DNA of 64,000 bases from contig CM076277.1 in NCBI GenBank assembly GCA_038380795.1, positions 1,331,501 through 1,395,500 on the forward strand, in the 5' to 3' direction. The DNA is from Pyrocephalus nanus (Eukaryota; Chordata; Aves; Passeriformes; Tyrannidae). The notes below the pieces were generated by a model. That model saw only the letters and a list, made by a program, of their open reading frames with translations, searched no databases and was not told the origin of the DNA. Each line of letters opens with the position of its first letter. Position 1 is the first letter of the stretch. Of this stretch, positions 34,900 to 48,300 are shown one piece after another. The translations under genes and the position numbers were made by a program.

Positions 34900-37800
34900 A
34901 CAACAAAATCCTCTTTGCAACAGGAGAAGTCTGTTCCCTGCAGGCATCTCTCTGCATGCAGGAAGTGTCCTCTCCCCTGGGGAGCTGAGAGAGGGCCCAA
35001 GGCTGGTGGACAGTACAGCCCTTGCTCCCTGTGCAGCACAGGTGAGGCACAGAGGCCCTTCCCACCCATGCCCATCCCATCTCCACCTCACAGGTGACCA
35101 GTTCCTGCCCCACACATCCAGCTGTCCCCTCTGTCACTGCCCCCAACAGTTCAACCCAGTGGGAATGGGGAAAGACAACTGCAGAGCCAGCCATGACTTC
35201 ATTTTCCTTTTATTTGGTTTTACACATCCCCTCTTTGCTCCTCAGACTGGACTCGATCCCAGCAATTGCAGCTGAAACCCCAGGTGGCAACATGACCCTT
35301 TCCAGCAACCAGTCCTTAAATTTACTCCCTGTGGGGAAATCCCAGGAAGTAGCATGTTCTGTAATACAAATGAATAGCCACAGAACTGAAGGATTAGGAA
35401 GAGGAGTACTTCTAGATGTCGTCCAGGGTCACCAAATGATGGAAGTGACAAGCCTGCACTTCCTGGAGCTGGTCTTGACTTTGCTGCATTGGTTTGGACC
35501 AGGATCAAGCTTTCCACAACTTTGGTTGATGTTTTGGGGGGGAGGTTGCCACTCACCTGACTTTTAATCTTTTATGTCATCATTTAGTCCCTTCCCTTCC
35601 ATCCCTTCTGAGGATTAGATGGAAAAATATTGATCCAGACACCGGTTCCAGTTTAGCACCAGCTTTCCAAGTCAGCACTGCTTCCCGCTCTAAGAGCAGC
35701 ACGGTACTCAGCAGGGATGGACAGAAAACTTGTCACAGGATGAATTTGCAATTCCACTAGTTTAAACCAAGAGGTGTGCTCACTATCACTAAAGCTGCTC
35801 ATGAGCTGGGTTCTGTATTCCTGCTGCCTTTATTTCCAAGGAATACGGAATCAAAATTCATACTTCAGTGGCTTAAAATATCACTGAGGTTTTACAGGGG
35901 AAAAAGATTGGCAAGATTTGACCCTCGAGAGCCCATGGGCTCTGGCACTTGTTTCCTATGGCCCTGCAGCCACCTCCACCGGCTGCCAGAGCCCACACAG
36001 CAGGAAACCTCTGTGCCACCTGCAGTGCGTAGCACTGTACAACACCACAGCACTTTTTTCCACATTCCTGGTGAAAGATAAGGAAAAAGAGAGAAGAAAC
36101 CCTGAGGCACCTCCACTACAGTGCCCTGAGGCTGGACCAGGCACAAGAGGCTGATGCCAGGAAAAGACATGTCTTCAGGAGGACCTGATATTCCAGGAAT
36201 GCTCAGCAGCTGGGAAAGGCTGCTCAGGTGCTCTACAGGACCAAGACACCCCTCTGCACAAACCCCTCCTGTGCCCTAAGGCCCATTTGGCTGGGGGGGC
36301 AGAGGTTGCTTTTTCACCCCTCCACTGGACACTTTGGTGTGCAAGCTGGACCCTAAGCCTGGGGGAAGTTCAGCCCAGGAACATTGCATGAGCAGGGAAG
36401 GGGTGCAGGGTGGGGATTCGTTACTCAGAAATGCTCACAGGGCCTCTCTGCGTCTGGCTCTAGTCTGAAAACACACACTTGCCTTGAAAACTAAGAAATC
36501 TAATTAAATGTTTGAGAAAAATTCTCTGCTCTAGCAGTCCCTGCAGCACACAAAAGCAGGTACATTCCAGCCAAAGGTCAGCTTTTTGTTCCTAAAGCAC
36601 ACTGACACTCCTGCATAACCACACAAGGAGAGGGAGCATCCATCACACAATCCTATGGTTTTATCCTTCTATCAGCAAAGGCTGAAGCAAAAGGAAGGAG
36701 CCACGTGTGTCAGAACAGCAGAGTGTGCCAGCACCGGCGCCTGGCAGCGAGAACTGTGCCAGGACAGGGGCACGGGAGGTTCCCGGCAAGGCACAGTGCC
36801 CAGCCCTGCTCCCAGAGGCAGTGACCAGGGGTGCCCTGGCAGAAATCTGCCTGAGGAAGCCGTGCTTTGTCTCTCTCCACTTTCCCAGTGTGGCTGTCCC
36901 CAGCAGCTCCTCCCCGGCTGGGACAGCGCAGAGCTGCGGAACCCAAGCAGAATTCACAGACCTGCCTCCCACCGGCCTCCCACAGAGGAAAATGTGGCAA
37001 TGAAAGAGAATGGGATATACAGAGCTGCTGTTCATAACCCACTTTGCCTTTCCATTCTCTCCTCGCTCCTGCTGTCACAGACCTGTGTGGTTTTCTTTTG
37101 ATTGAAAAGGAGGAAGGAAATGGAGCCGCAGGCTGTGAATGCTCAGCCTGTGTCCTTGGGATACTGGATCTGACCCAATCTTTTGGTATAAAAGTCTTGA
37201 AAGCCAATATTCTACTTGATTGGAACAAAACCTATGTGTTTGCTATAAACTGGTAAATCTAAAATATTCACAAAGCTATTCAGTTGAAAAAAAATTGTCC
37301 CGAATACTGCAGATCTGGCTGTAATTTTGCTGCCACGTTAGAATTGCTATTAGGCTCTTTGATACGCTGTAACAACAGATATGCAGGAGTCAAAGTGCTG
37401 AACGTACTTAGCAGAGCAAAGACAAAGTGTTTGCCCTCAGCAGGGAGAGGGGAGGGAATCGATAGCAACATGTTTGATCAGTTTCATTAGGCAGGTTAAT
37501 CTGCCACCAGGATGCAACCAATGCCATGTCTGAACACATGATCCCATTGTCCAAGAAAGCATTAACAGCTTCAAGGCTTGTATACAACAATTAAAGCAGC
37601 AACCTAAAAAAATGCTGAAGTGACAGTTTATAATAAAATTTGTGATCCCTAGAGAGCTCTTGAGAAGTCCCTTTCTAATTAAGCTCAGTCACTGCAGTGC
37701 TTCTGGCTCTGGGAGTGAGGGACTCTGGAGGTGGAAAAGGGGCAGGGAGTGCACTGCCCCTTCCCTTCCTGTAAAGCTTTTCTGACAGCTTCTTTGCTGG

Positions 37801-40800
37801 CTCCCACAATCATCCACAGCTGTCACACTCCTCTGATTCCTTTATAAATATTCCTTCTTTTTTTTTTTCTTTTTAAGGATAAGATATTGTGTATCTTGCG
37901 GCAGCTCAGCTCTTTGCTCCTTTCTGAATGGGCCATTCTAGCCAGAATTTGTCCTAAATCTTGAAAGAAAGGTTTTGAGCTGTCCTTGGCTAGATTCACT
38001 CTGGATTTCAAGCTCCTGATGGCATGTGGCAGTTGTGTTTGCACCAATCCCTCTATATCAAGCGCTTCAGTTGGTCTAAGCTCCAGGTGGTTATTATGGC
38101 AGTGACATGTTAACAAAGCCTTGTTCCAAGTACAGCTTTGTAAAGACAGGAGCACAACATTTCAGATGCTTTTATTTTCGTCTACAGTCCAAACATTTGC
38201 AGAGCCTCTTCAGTCTTTGAAGGACTAATCAATGAAGGTGGCTGTGTGATTCTGATCCTCCTGACATCAGGAACCGGTGGGCAGCTGGCAATGGAAAAGC
38301 TTCACACCATCCTTATTAACTTTTTTGTCCTTGGTTCCATGCAAAGAAGGGGAGGCAAATAATTCCATTTCACAGCTGGGTTTCTCTCTGCTAACCATCC
38401 TCCTCAGCCTGGACAGTGTGAATGTCTTGAAAATGTGATACCTTTGCCTACTGCAATTCCGCACTAGAGAAGTATCCATATTTTTTTTCCTGAACCTGGT
38501 TCAGTGGTACTTTAGGAGCGATGCTGATTTAGGTGCTCTGGTTTACCTGTTCCCTCCCTCTAGGCTTCACGATTGAAGCTAAGTGAAGGATTTGAAAGGT
38601 GCTACGTAAAATGGGCCCCTGCGTAGCAAGAGTTTCCCTAGCTGAGGGAGACCAACAAGGTAAGGTTAGTGGGGTCAGCACTTTTACACTGGTAAAGAAA
38701 AAAGCAAACCTTGATTTCCTGGAATGTCTGTACAAACTGCTTGAATGCCTGTGCTTCCCCATCACACGATGCCTGGAGCAGCAGTCCCACAGACTGTATC
38801 TCCAGCAGGTCCCTGGCAGGGATGGCTCTGCACAAGCAGTGGATGTGACGCTGCTCCAGACACGCAGCCCGGGAGCAGGGAGCCAGCTGCTCTGGAGTCC
38901 CTCCAACACACTGCAATGGCTGGAAGGGCCCACACACTGTCCCCTGCCCTCTGACAGGCCACTGCTGAAGTGCATGGCTCTCAGGAAGCCTCCCATGGAA
39001 ACACTCCTGTCTAGGAATGCAGAGCATCAGCCAGCAGCCTCACTGCTGAGTGCTGCAGACAACCCACCACAGCAAACCTGAGACCATCGAGACAGCTTGA
39101 GACATTCTCTTTCCCAACACTTAATGATTTCCTTCTGGCTGGACTGTTCCCAAAGCTGAATGGAGACAGAACAACTACAAATAATTCATTCAAACCTTGC
39201 TGCCAGCAGCAAACACCCAACCTGCAATTGCCCACTGCAGTGGGGACGTTTGTGCTCCAGCATATTACTGCAGTTGGAAAAGGTGAACTAGATACAATGG
39301 CACTGGTCTGGCAGGGAAAGTGACCCTGCTCCTGCAACTGGCAGTGCAGCTGGAAATGATCATGTGAGAAGAGAACAGAAATACAGAAGAAAGTGGAGAG
39401 GAGCAACCCGGGCAAGCACTAGTTTGCAAAGTCTTGGTAATGCACAGATAGATCCCTTTTCACTTCTTTCCCATCTGATTGCACAGCAGATTCCTGATGG
39501 AGGCAAACAAGTTGGGTTAGATTTGACTGGGAAAAGCTGACAAGCTTCCAGGTGCACAGCGTGTTCTCCGAGTTCCCTAATCTGCCTGTTCCCATTCCTC
39601 ATGTTGAGTGAACAAAGCAAAGGAAAAGGACATCTAGTTTTAACAGCTGCTTTTCCATCCTTCACACCCTGTTGGCTTCAGTTCTTTCACTGAGTTCCTT
39701 GCGAATGAAGAAAATCATGTTGACTCAGAAATGAGTACTGTCAGCTTGGCAGTGCACTCATCCTGTTCGGTCCCTCCGCTCCTCCTTTCCCTTCTCCTTC
39801 CCTCTAGCCCAGCTGGGGGACACCCTGCCGGGGCAGGGGGCTGTGCACGTGGGTCTGTGGCCCTGATAAGCACAGGAGGTGTGACCGATCACAGCCTGCA
39901 CACAGCCCTTGGCTGCCCCCCTCGTGGGCATCAAACATTGTTCTCAAACCTTCCAACTGAGTAATTCTACGGCAAGATAAAGCCCTGCTGAAATAGTGAC
40001 CTGTTAAAACGGGGACCTATGAACTCAGCTCACCTGGAATGTTTCTCATCATATTAAAAAAGACCAGTGGTCTGCAAGACCTATTTACCCTCTGGTCTTT
40101 CCTCAGCCTTGCCAAGAAAGGTGCAAAACAGGTCACTCTGTCAGGCAGATACTCTCAGGGTGAGAGGTGAAACCAACAACCAGATCCACAAACCCCTACA
40201 AATCTGATATGAATAACCATCACCACAACCCAGCACAGGATTTTTGCAGGGACCTGCCCAGCAGAAGGGTGCCAGGGCCATCATGATGTTCTTAGTGGGA
40301 GCTGATCCCACACCCAGGGGGTGCAGCCCTGAGTAGGCTAAGTGGAATGACAACAAAGCCCATGCCAGCTGATGGGACAGCCCATTTTTAAGATGCTGCT
40401 GTCAAGAAGAGTAGTTTAGCCAATGCCCAAAAGCTGATCAGTGCTGTTTGTCAGACCTTTTTGATTCCTCTTGCCTAACTTCAGCTGTCCAGAGCTTTGG
40501 TGTTCAGCTCACGTCATCAGCTCATCCCTTCCCCACCTAGGAGGGACGTCTGAAGTCAGTTTTTAGCTCTCTGGACAAGCCCACCTCTCCCTCGTGTAGA
40601 TGATGATCTTCCACTAGATGATTAGTTAGCTTAAGTTAGCTGGCAGGAATTAAAGCTTTCCTCTTTGGCTATGTTTTTTAACATTGCCATTTAAAACTCA
40701 CTCTGGAAAATGTTCAAAGCAGAAATACAGTCTTTCCAGGGGCTGAGAAACGCTGGCTTCCTTTCTTACAAAGAAATCTGTCTTTCATGTAAAGGAAGTT

Positions 40801-41554
40801 CCTGGCACACGAAGCCACTCACAGAAATCTGAATTGCAGTTTATTCTCTCCTCTTTCTGAAGCTAAAGAAGAAAAGCTGATCACTCAGGCTCCATGTTTT
40901 TTATCCAGACCACTGCTAACCTCCATAAAAGACCACAAACCTCATGCTGTTTTCTGTCAGTCAGCAGCAGAAAGAGTGGAAGATACCTACAGCACTGCTA
41001 TTCCAGCCTGCTAGGAAAATCTTTTGTTTGCCAAGCTAGTAAATAAAAGGCAAGCACCTTTCTCCCAGCAATTTATAAAAACAGCAACACCCTTCAATTT
41101 AACAGCAGCTTTTGCCCGTGAATGCCGAAGAAAAGAAGTAATGAGGACTCATGTAGCCCACACAAATTAAAGTCATATGAATTTTTTCATTGGCAAAACC
41201 AAAAGCTGGCGGGTGTTCTAGCCAGTGAACTCCAACAGAAGACAACTTGGAAAAGAAGAAGCAAAAGCAACTCCAGTATTTATAAATAAAGGACCCTAGG
41301 ACATGAGATAGAGCACGTAATTGTGGACTTCCCAGGAAAACTGAAACCAGCCACGACCTGTAGTAACTACGTTGCAAATACTGCTGTGCAAGGTCTGTGG
41401 AAGAGGAGAACACAGCGTAGCACTGAAGTGATTGTCTGTAGGGAAACAAATCATGACAGCTTGGCCAAAATAAATGGTGGGTGAAGATTATCCTTCTGGG
41501 ACATGGGGATGAGGTGAGATAGATCCCACAGGATTAGGAAGCATCTCTGAGCTA
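34900..41554. other. Intergenic DNA between CR1 fragments
   Basis: No gene is supported. The 37.2-38.5 kb part is relatively AT-rich and repeat-free, with a balanced word composition of the kind often seen in conserved non-coding DNA. A minus-strand open frame at 38638-39027 has a protein-like composition but no family I recognise. Confidence 0.45.
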
Positions 41555-41690
41555 TGTAAGCCATTGCACAGGGCCCTGATGAGATCTTAGAATAATACAC
41601 AGAGTTGTGGTCTCCCATATGTAAAAGGACTGCATTAGATTGGAAAAGCTGTCAGGAAGGACTGTAGGATGCCTCAGGAATCAGAACACC
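41555..41690 (+). mobile_element. Old, diverged CR1 ORF2 remnant, plus sense
   Basis: Words such as CCTGATGAGATCTTAGAATA, GGTCTCCCATATGTAAAAGG and TTAGATTGGAAAAGCTG resemble the CR1 reverse-transcriptase end, a region near the 3' end of ORF2. Divergence is high and the borders are approximate. Confidence 0.6.
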
Positions 41691-44199
41691 TATTTTGTAC
41701 AGTGAGGCTAGAAAGGGAGTGGCTTGTTTACCCCAAAAAATATCACCCTTGCATAATTCCAGCAGGGCACACAAAAAGTGCCCAAACCAGCATCTGTTTG
41801 CAGGAACAAAGATGAATCATCCCTGAACTGGCTCAGTCTTAAACAGAGTGTTTCATGAAATTCTGTGATGCAACATTCCCAGGTTGCATTCATCACCTAA
41901 ACGATCAGCGTGGGTGCCCCACACAGGCAACGTGATCAATGAAGCACAGAAGCTTCCAGCAGCACCTCCCAACCACCTTTTTGTCTCCATTAGATCTGTA
42001 CTTTTTTGTTAGGCAACAAAATCTGGAGGCTGCAGGGCAGGCGGTGCAAAGGTCCCATCAAAGCTGCATTTGCTGCTCCCTGTGTGGACCAACAACCACT
42101 TTGCCGCCCCTCTGCCGTACTCTGGTGGTACCACAACAGGAGACACTTACACCACAGCTGCTTAAACTGCTCGGTACATCAAGCCCTCTGTGCATGGTCC
42201 TACCAGATCACTTGCAGAGCCAAGGGATTTCAGGAAGAAAGGACAGCAGGTAAAACCCCCAGTGCTGAAAAAAACTACCATCGGTTTGGGGTAAACACCA
42301 GGACACAGGAGGTCAGATTTATGCCTCTGAGGGGAAAAAAAAAAAAATTGCATGAACCAAGCAAGCCAAAGTGTCCTCACAGTTTTCTGGTTTGTGTCCT
42401 TTCAGCTCGCTGCTGGAAGTCTCTGTTCAGCTCAGTATCATTCCCTGATAGCTCCGAGACCTCTTCTCTGTTCTGTCATCGTCCCTCCCTCCCCCTTCAC
42501 TGCTGCTCAGAAAGCAGCCGACTGTGCTGCCTGACTTGGAGCTGCACAGCACTGCACAGCACACGCTGCCAGACCTCAAACTACTGCCTGTTCAAAACCC
42601 ACCCCGGTTTGGGTCTCTTCAACCTTTCCCTGATTTTCACAAAGCTTGTAGGAACCCCGAGGATTTTAAATTTCTGAGTCTCATTTGGCTGAAAGTGGCT
42701 CCAGAAGTTCCTGCCAGACAAAAGGCAGCACCACAGTGTGTGCTTACTGCAACTCCTTAAGGCCAGCTCTGACCCCCTAAACCAGTGTCAGTCTGTAGAT
42801 AGATATGCAGACACTGGCACTGAACTCTCTCATATTTGCCTTACACATTTGATGCTTTGAGGGGGTTGAATGTGTGAATAAGCTTAGGAACTTCACTGCC
42901 AGCCCCAGGATCTCTGCCTGGAAAAACACTGGAGTAAACCTATGCTCCAGAAAGAACTGTTGCATTTGTCATGAATTATTCTTCAACCTTTCTCTTTAGT
43001 TGGCTTTGCACTCAAATTAAACACAGAACAACTGTAGTGGCATGATTCACATCCAATTCCTGCTGACATTGGAGATTATCTGAATCTTCCCAGGTAGTGC
43101 TGGAAAGCACACGGCACAGCTCAGATTGTCAGAATCAGCATCTCAGAGCAGTGCAGCTTTTGCCACAGAATTGTATGTCGATTATTCAACAAAGCAGCAA
43201 TCGTAGGCAACAGCTGTCAATTCCTTTGGATAAGAACTGTCACTAGGAGAGCAACCAGCATTGGGAAAAAAAGCATTTCTGATCAGAAAACTCAAGAGAA
43301 CGTTGTTAACAGCTGCAAAGAAGAAGAATCAGCATTTCTGGGTTTCTATTTAGAGATGCCTGCACAAATAAATTAACTTGAATGAATACACCCTGATTTA
43401 TGAAAGGATGTGCCAGGCCTGGTCGGTGCTGGGGCCAGCCAGTGGCACACCACAAGAAATCAGCTTTACCAGCACAACCTGCGCCTTGGTGCAGCAGCCT
43501 GCTGTCCCCTTATGGCTTCAAGGCCAGATCTGTTGTCCCGTGGCAGTGCATGGAACCACCCTCGAGGAAAGCCTTGCAAAGGCAGCAGCTGAATCCCAGC
43601 AAGGCAGTGAGCACAGTAGGAAACACTGCTTGGACCATCTGAAGCTGGTTTTGTAGCATGAAGGGACTCATGCTGTTCTCAGGAGCCGTGATCTTGGTCC
43701 AAAAAGTGCATGTGACTTACCACCCAAACCCACCTGTCCCTCCAGTCCTGGGGACAGTATAGGCTGGGTCACCCAGGCTTTTAGGGACCGTGCCACAGAG
43801 GCATTCAGCCTTTCTCCATTCCTGCAGCTGGGTGCAGCTCTACAGTACAGCTCTGAAGCTGCGTAAATCCAATGTAAATGTTGTGACTTGGACGTTATCC
43901 AGCTCTTTTCAATGGCAACCCCAGTACGCTCAGCAAATCCTATTTTTAATTACATGGAAAATTGTTATCTTCACATACCATATGAAATGTGTTTTCATCC
44001 TGTCCCTCAGTTTTTTAAGACTGTCACACCTTCCTTCCATTTGTCTCCATCCAGATGAAGTGTTGTAAAGGCTGTTTCTGTGCGAGTTTGTGTGAATGGG
44101 CTGTACATATCCAGGGATGAGGAAGAAGAAACAGTTGTTGGAGAACAGCAGAAAAGTATAGGTGGGAATATAGAGTGTAAAAGTCTGCGCGGGACTCTG
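41691..44199. other. Intergenic DNA upstream of the PIGU promoter
   Basis: Unique sequence with an A-run at about 42332-42346. I see no exon, tRNA or recognisable repeat in it. Confidence 0.5.
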
Positions 44200-45300
44200 G
44201 AGCTATGGAAACCACTCGGACCGAGAGCCTCAGAGCGCCGAGAGCCCGCTGAGAGCCCGCCCGGCGCAGCCCCCGCTGCCTCCCAACCACCGGCACTGAC
44301 ACGGCCGAGGAGGGGCAGCCAAGGCGGGCACAGGCCACGGCCCTGTGAACACCCGGGGAAGTGAAGAACGGGGGGCTTCCTACACCGCTCAGAAAGCACC
44401 GCACCGCCCCGTCCGACCGCCCGCAACCCCCGCCCTGCCCCGCCGGGCAGGCTGAGCACCCACACGGACAGGGGCTCCGGACAGCGCCGCCACACACAGG
44501 CACCTCGGACCCGCGGGCGGGAGGAGCGTGCCGGGAGGAGCCCGATGGCACTCGAGGACAGCCACAGGACTGTGGTGGGGCCGAGGAGCGGCGATCCCGA
44601 GCGGCAGCGCCGGGCACGGCTGAGGGGAGCGAAACCCCCGCCCGGGACCCGCACTCCCCGCGGCCTTCGCGCTCCGGCTAAGTTAATCCCCCCGCTGCCG
44701 CCGTAGCCCCGAGCGGTGCTGGGAGGCGGCGGCGCGGGGCCTGCCGGGACATGTAGTGTGTGCGGGCGGGCCGTGCATTGGCGGCGCGTTCCCCGGCGCC
44801 GCCCGGGAACTACGGGCGGCGGGCGCGGCGGGGCGCGCGCAGGCATGGCGGCCCCCTTGGTGCTGGTGGTGCTGGCGGCCGTCACGGTCCGCGCCGCGCT
44901 CTTCCGCTCCAGCCTCGCCGCCTTCATCGCCGAGCGCGTCGAGGTGGCGTCCCCGCTGAACGCCTGGAAGCGAGGTGAGCCCCGGCGAGCCCCCGCGGAG
45001 GGGCCGGGCGGCGGGACCCCCGCGCCGGGCGGGCAGGGCCTGGCCCCGGCCGGGCGCCGCGCCGGGAGCGGCCCCGCGGGGACAGCGCCGGGCTGTGCCC
45101 CGGGCAGGGCTGAGCCCCGCTCGTCCAGGCCCGAACCGGAGCTGCAGGGAAGGGCCCCGGGCAGCCGTGCCCGGGAACAGCCGGTGCGAGGGGCGCGGGG
45201 CCGGCGGCGGGCCGGGCTGCGCTGGGCACACGTGGGTGGACACACCGCTTGTGTCACGCGTGTGCACATTTGGACGGAGATAAACCCGGCCCTGAGCGTG
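44200..45300. promoter_or_regulatory. PIGU: CpG island promoter of PIGU
   Basis: This CpG-dense block is centred on PIGU exon 1 with no TATA box. Upstream of the ATG at 44845 lie GGGACATGTAGT (44746-44757) and an inverted CCAAT (ATTGG, 44776-44780). The first is the reverse complement of the ACTACAnnTCCC element bound by ZNF143/THAP11-type factors. A second related word, GGGAACTAC, occurs near 44805-44813. Motif function is inferred from known housekeeping promoters. Confidence 0.8.
44845..44974 (+). CDS. PIGU: PIGU exon 1 (coding part)
   Basis: Encodes residues 1-43 plus one base: a hydrophobic [20 protein letters not shown] start followed by SPLNAWKR. The donor is GAG|GTGAGC. It lies in the CpG island; the transcription start is not readable. 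Confidence 0.95.
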
Positions 45301-48300
45301 GGGTTCCAGCAGCCTCGACCGAGCCGCTGTGGTGGGGCTGTGTCTGCACAGACATCATGTCTCGGTGTGAGTGCCACTGAGCGGCTCCCGGGCCCTGCTG
45401 GGCTGCTGTCGTGTTCCGGGGTCAGTCTGGGGCCCCGCACGCTGTTACCAACACGATTCAAATTCTCCTCTGAAGGCTGAGGTACAGGGTAATTGGGGCT
45501 CTTCAGTGACATTCATGTCTGTAGCATCTAAGCCTGTTAGGAACCTTAATTCATTTAAAAGACAGCCCTTCGAGGAAATAATACTCAGCTGTTATACAGG
45601 TAAAAGTATTTGCAGTTCTGGGGTAGAAAAGAGTGGCCCAGAGAAATAAAGGTTAGAAGTACAGATACATTTCATGACCTGAGGCCTCTGCTCCTCTGTA
45701 TGAAGCATTTCACACAATTGAATTTTTTAATCTTGCCTTAGACCATCAAGGTAGGCATCCAGATAGTAAGGAGACCACTTAAGGTCACTTCAAAGTCTGG
45801 GCTGTCACCACACGGGGAGTTTGTGGCAGTCAGAATCTACTTGTCTAGCGTTTCGCTGAACCGAGGCCTCTTATTGCTGCTTGCAGTCTCCTTTTCCATC
45901 TGAGCAAATGGACCCGTTTCCCTTGGCTCCTTTCACTGCACACACTGCTGAGCCCCAGGGAACTTTTGTGCTCAGGAAGGTGAAGAGCCTATGGAAAAGC
46001 ATGTGCATGCATTGCAGGGCAAGCTGTAATTCCATGATCTTGAAGGAGCCAAATTAAGGCTGTAAAATGTATTTTCAACAAGGAATTTTCAACAACAGAT
46101 AAACCTTTCAGCTTTGCATGGTGATATGTGTTCTTCAGTGGTGTTCTTCCATTGTAATTTTGGACATTTTAGGCCTCTCTGCATCTAATTAGGGAAAACA
46201 GTTCAAATTCTATATTATGTTGTGATTTATTCTCTTACAATTAAGTCTTTTTCCATCATAGATGCCATGTGTCACCAAATAGGTGACTTAAAATCAGGCA
46301 GTATCGTTCATGGGATTTATACAGAGTTCAGTGTAAAACATTTCAGCTAGAACACTTTTAGCTGAAACAAATAAATAGGTTATGAGTGCCCATGCAGGAA
46401 TGTGTGGATGTTTGAAAAGCTACGGTTTTACCATCGTGAGATCTGTCCCTTCCCACATCCCAGGGCTCTAAAGCAGGTGTTTTGTCTGTGTTTCAGTGGT
46501 CGAAGGATTGGCTCTGCTGGACTTAGGGGTCTCGCCGTATTCTGGAGCTATTTTTCATGAGGTTGGTTTGCATGCTTCGTTTTAAATGGGATATTCAAGT
46601 GGCACAGTCTTAGTCTTGCAGCTCACGACCTGTCTTGTCCCAAAGGCTTTAGAGAACCTCAGCTCTTGTAGTTATTGTGCAATAGTTGTAGTGACCAGCA
46701 TGAGGAAATGCAGTTAATTACAGAGTATCTCTCTGTGTAGGTGATAGACATCACAATATTTGCTACTGCCTATAGAAAGTCTGAGACAGGGGAGGTCTGT
46801 AATAAGTGAAACATTCTGTTCACATCCAGATGTTTCTGTGGACAGAAGCCAGAGCAGGGAGACACTGTCACTGTGAGTCTGATACCGTGCACTGGGTAAC
46901 AGTAGCTGGAGTTTCTGCATTTGCAGAAATATTAAGACCAGCATGCAGTTTATTTATTCCTCATCTTGAAAATGCCTCATTCCTAATGAGTAATGAGACA
47001 TTTTAACTTAAGCACCTGTGGGAGTTTGTGCACTCAAGTGGTTTTATTGATGTGAAGGAACACTCACACACAGTGTCACCTGGGGGAGGCAGGTACTTTG
47101 TATCCTTCTGAAAACTGGTTTCTTTTCAATAAATTCTCCTTCTCTAGATACAGTTTTCTCCCAGACTCTGAAATACTTTCTTTTGATTATTTAGACATTA
47201 TTTATAAAGTATTTTAAAAGAAATCTATTTTCTCACAGTGAAGACTGAATTTACAGCATGTAAATACAGTATTTCCAGATTGAGCTTTTGTGCAATAGGA
47301 ATAATTCAGAAACATGCTTTTCCTCTTACCCTAGAAGGGGAAAGCTGTGGGAGGACTAATAGGACTGTAATCCTACTGCTTTATATTTTTAACATCTTTC
47401 TTATTTTTGCATTATACAACACTCATCTAAACAACAGGCTCAACAGTGAAACCAGCTATGCAGGAAATCTTTCAAAAGTACCTGCAGACATCCTGAAAAA
47501 AATAGATTCTATAGGAAAAAAAAAAATTTTCTAAAGCTGGTTTTTGTATGCTTTCTATTTTAAGTCTCTCACTAGTAGCAGAATTGAAAAGTTGGAATAG
47601 AATACAATTTTCAAAGTTTATGGTGTCTTTAATAAAGTGTATTGAGGACTCTGCAGGGAATAAGGCCAGTAAATGTGCTTTGAATAATCACTTAGCTCTG
47701 AAATACCAGTGTTGGAGAAGAGGCCAAAGAAAATTACTTTTGGCGGTGTCTTGTAGTACGAAGATTTTCTCATCAAATTAATGATGTATTTTATCTGGAC
47801 AGTATTTGACGTGGATTTCCCTTCCATTCTCTTTTAGACCCCTCTGATAATCTATCTCTTTCACTTCCTGATTGAATATGCTGAACTGGTGTTCATGGTA
47901 AGTGCTCCTGGAAAGCTCCTTTTGAAAGGCCCCTTTCAGGGAAATGCTGAATGTGACTTTCAGTCCTGCAGGAATCGGGGACCTTCAGTCTCCCTGGAGC
48001 TCAGATTCCTGCTGAGCTCACATTTAATTAGAAAGGCAGCTTTGCCTGCACAAACCCACTATTCAGGCTTTTCACTTCTTGTACATATTCCTTCTTTTTT
48101 GTGAGTTCTTACTTAGATAAGTATCCCTACAGAGGGATAGGAAGGTGTCATTTTATTTCAGATTTCAAAGGTTACCTCTTACAGGTAACAAAATACTTTG
48201 TCCCCCCAGCCTAATCCTTACACCGCTGTTTCTCACTGAACCCTCTGCCTGCAAAGAGCATAAATGGTTATATCCTCCAAATGTCTCTTGTAAATTGTTC

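Noticed and set aside
44007..45512. Minus-strand open frame of 501 codons across PIGU exon 1
   Set aside because: Composition artefact of the CpG island; Arg/Pro/Gly/Ala-rich and antisense to a proven exon.
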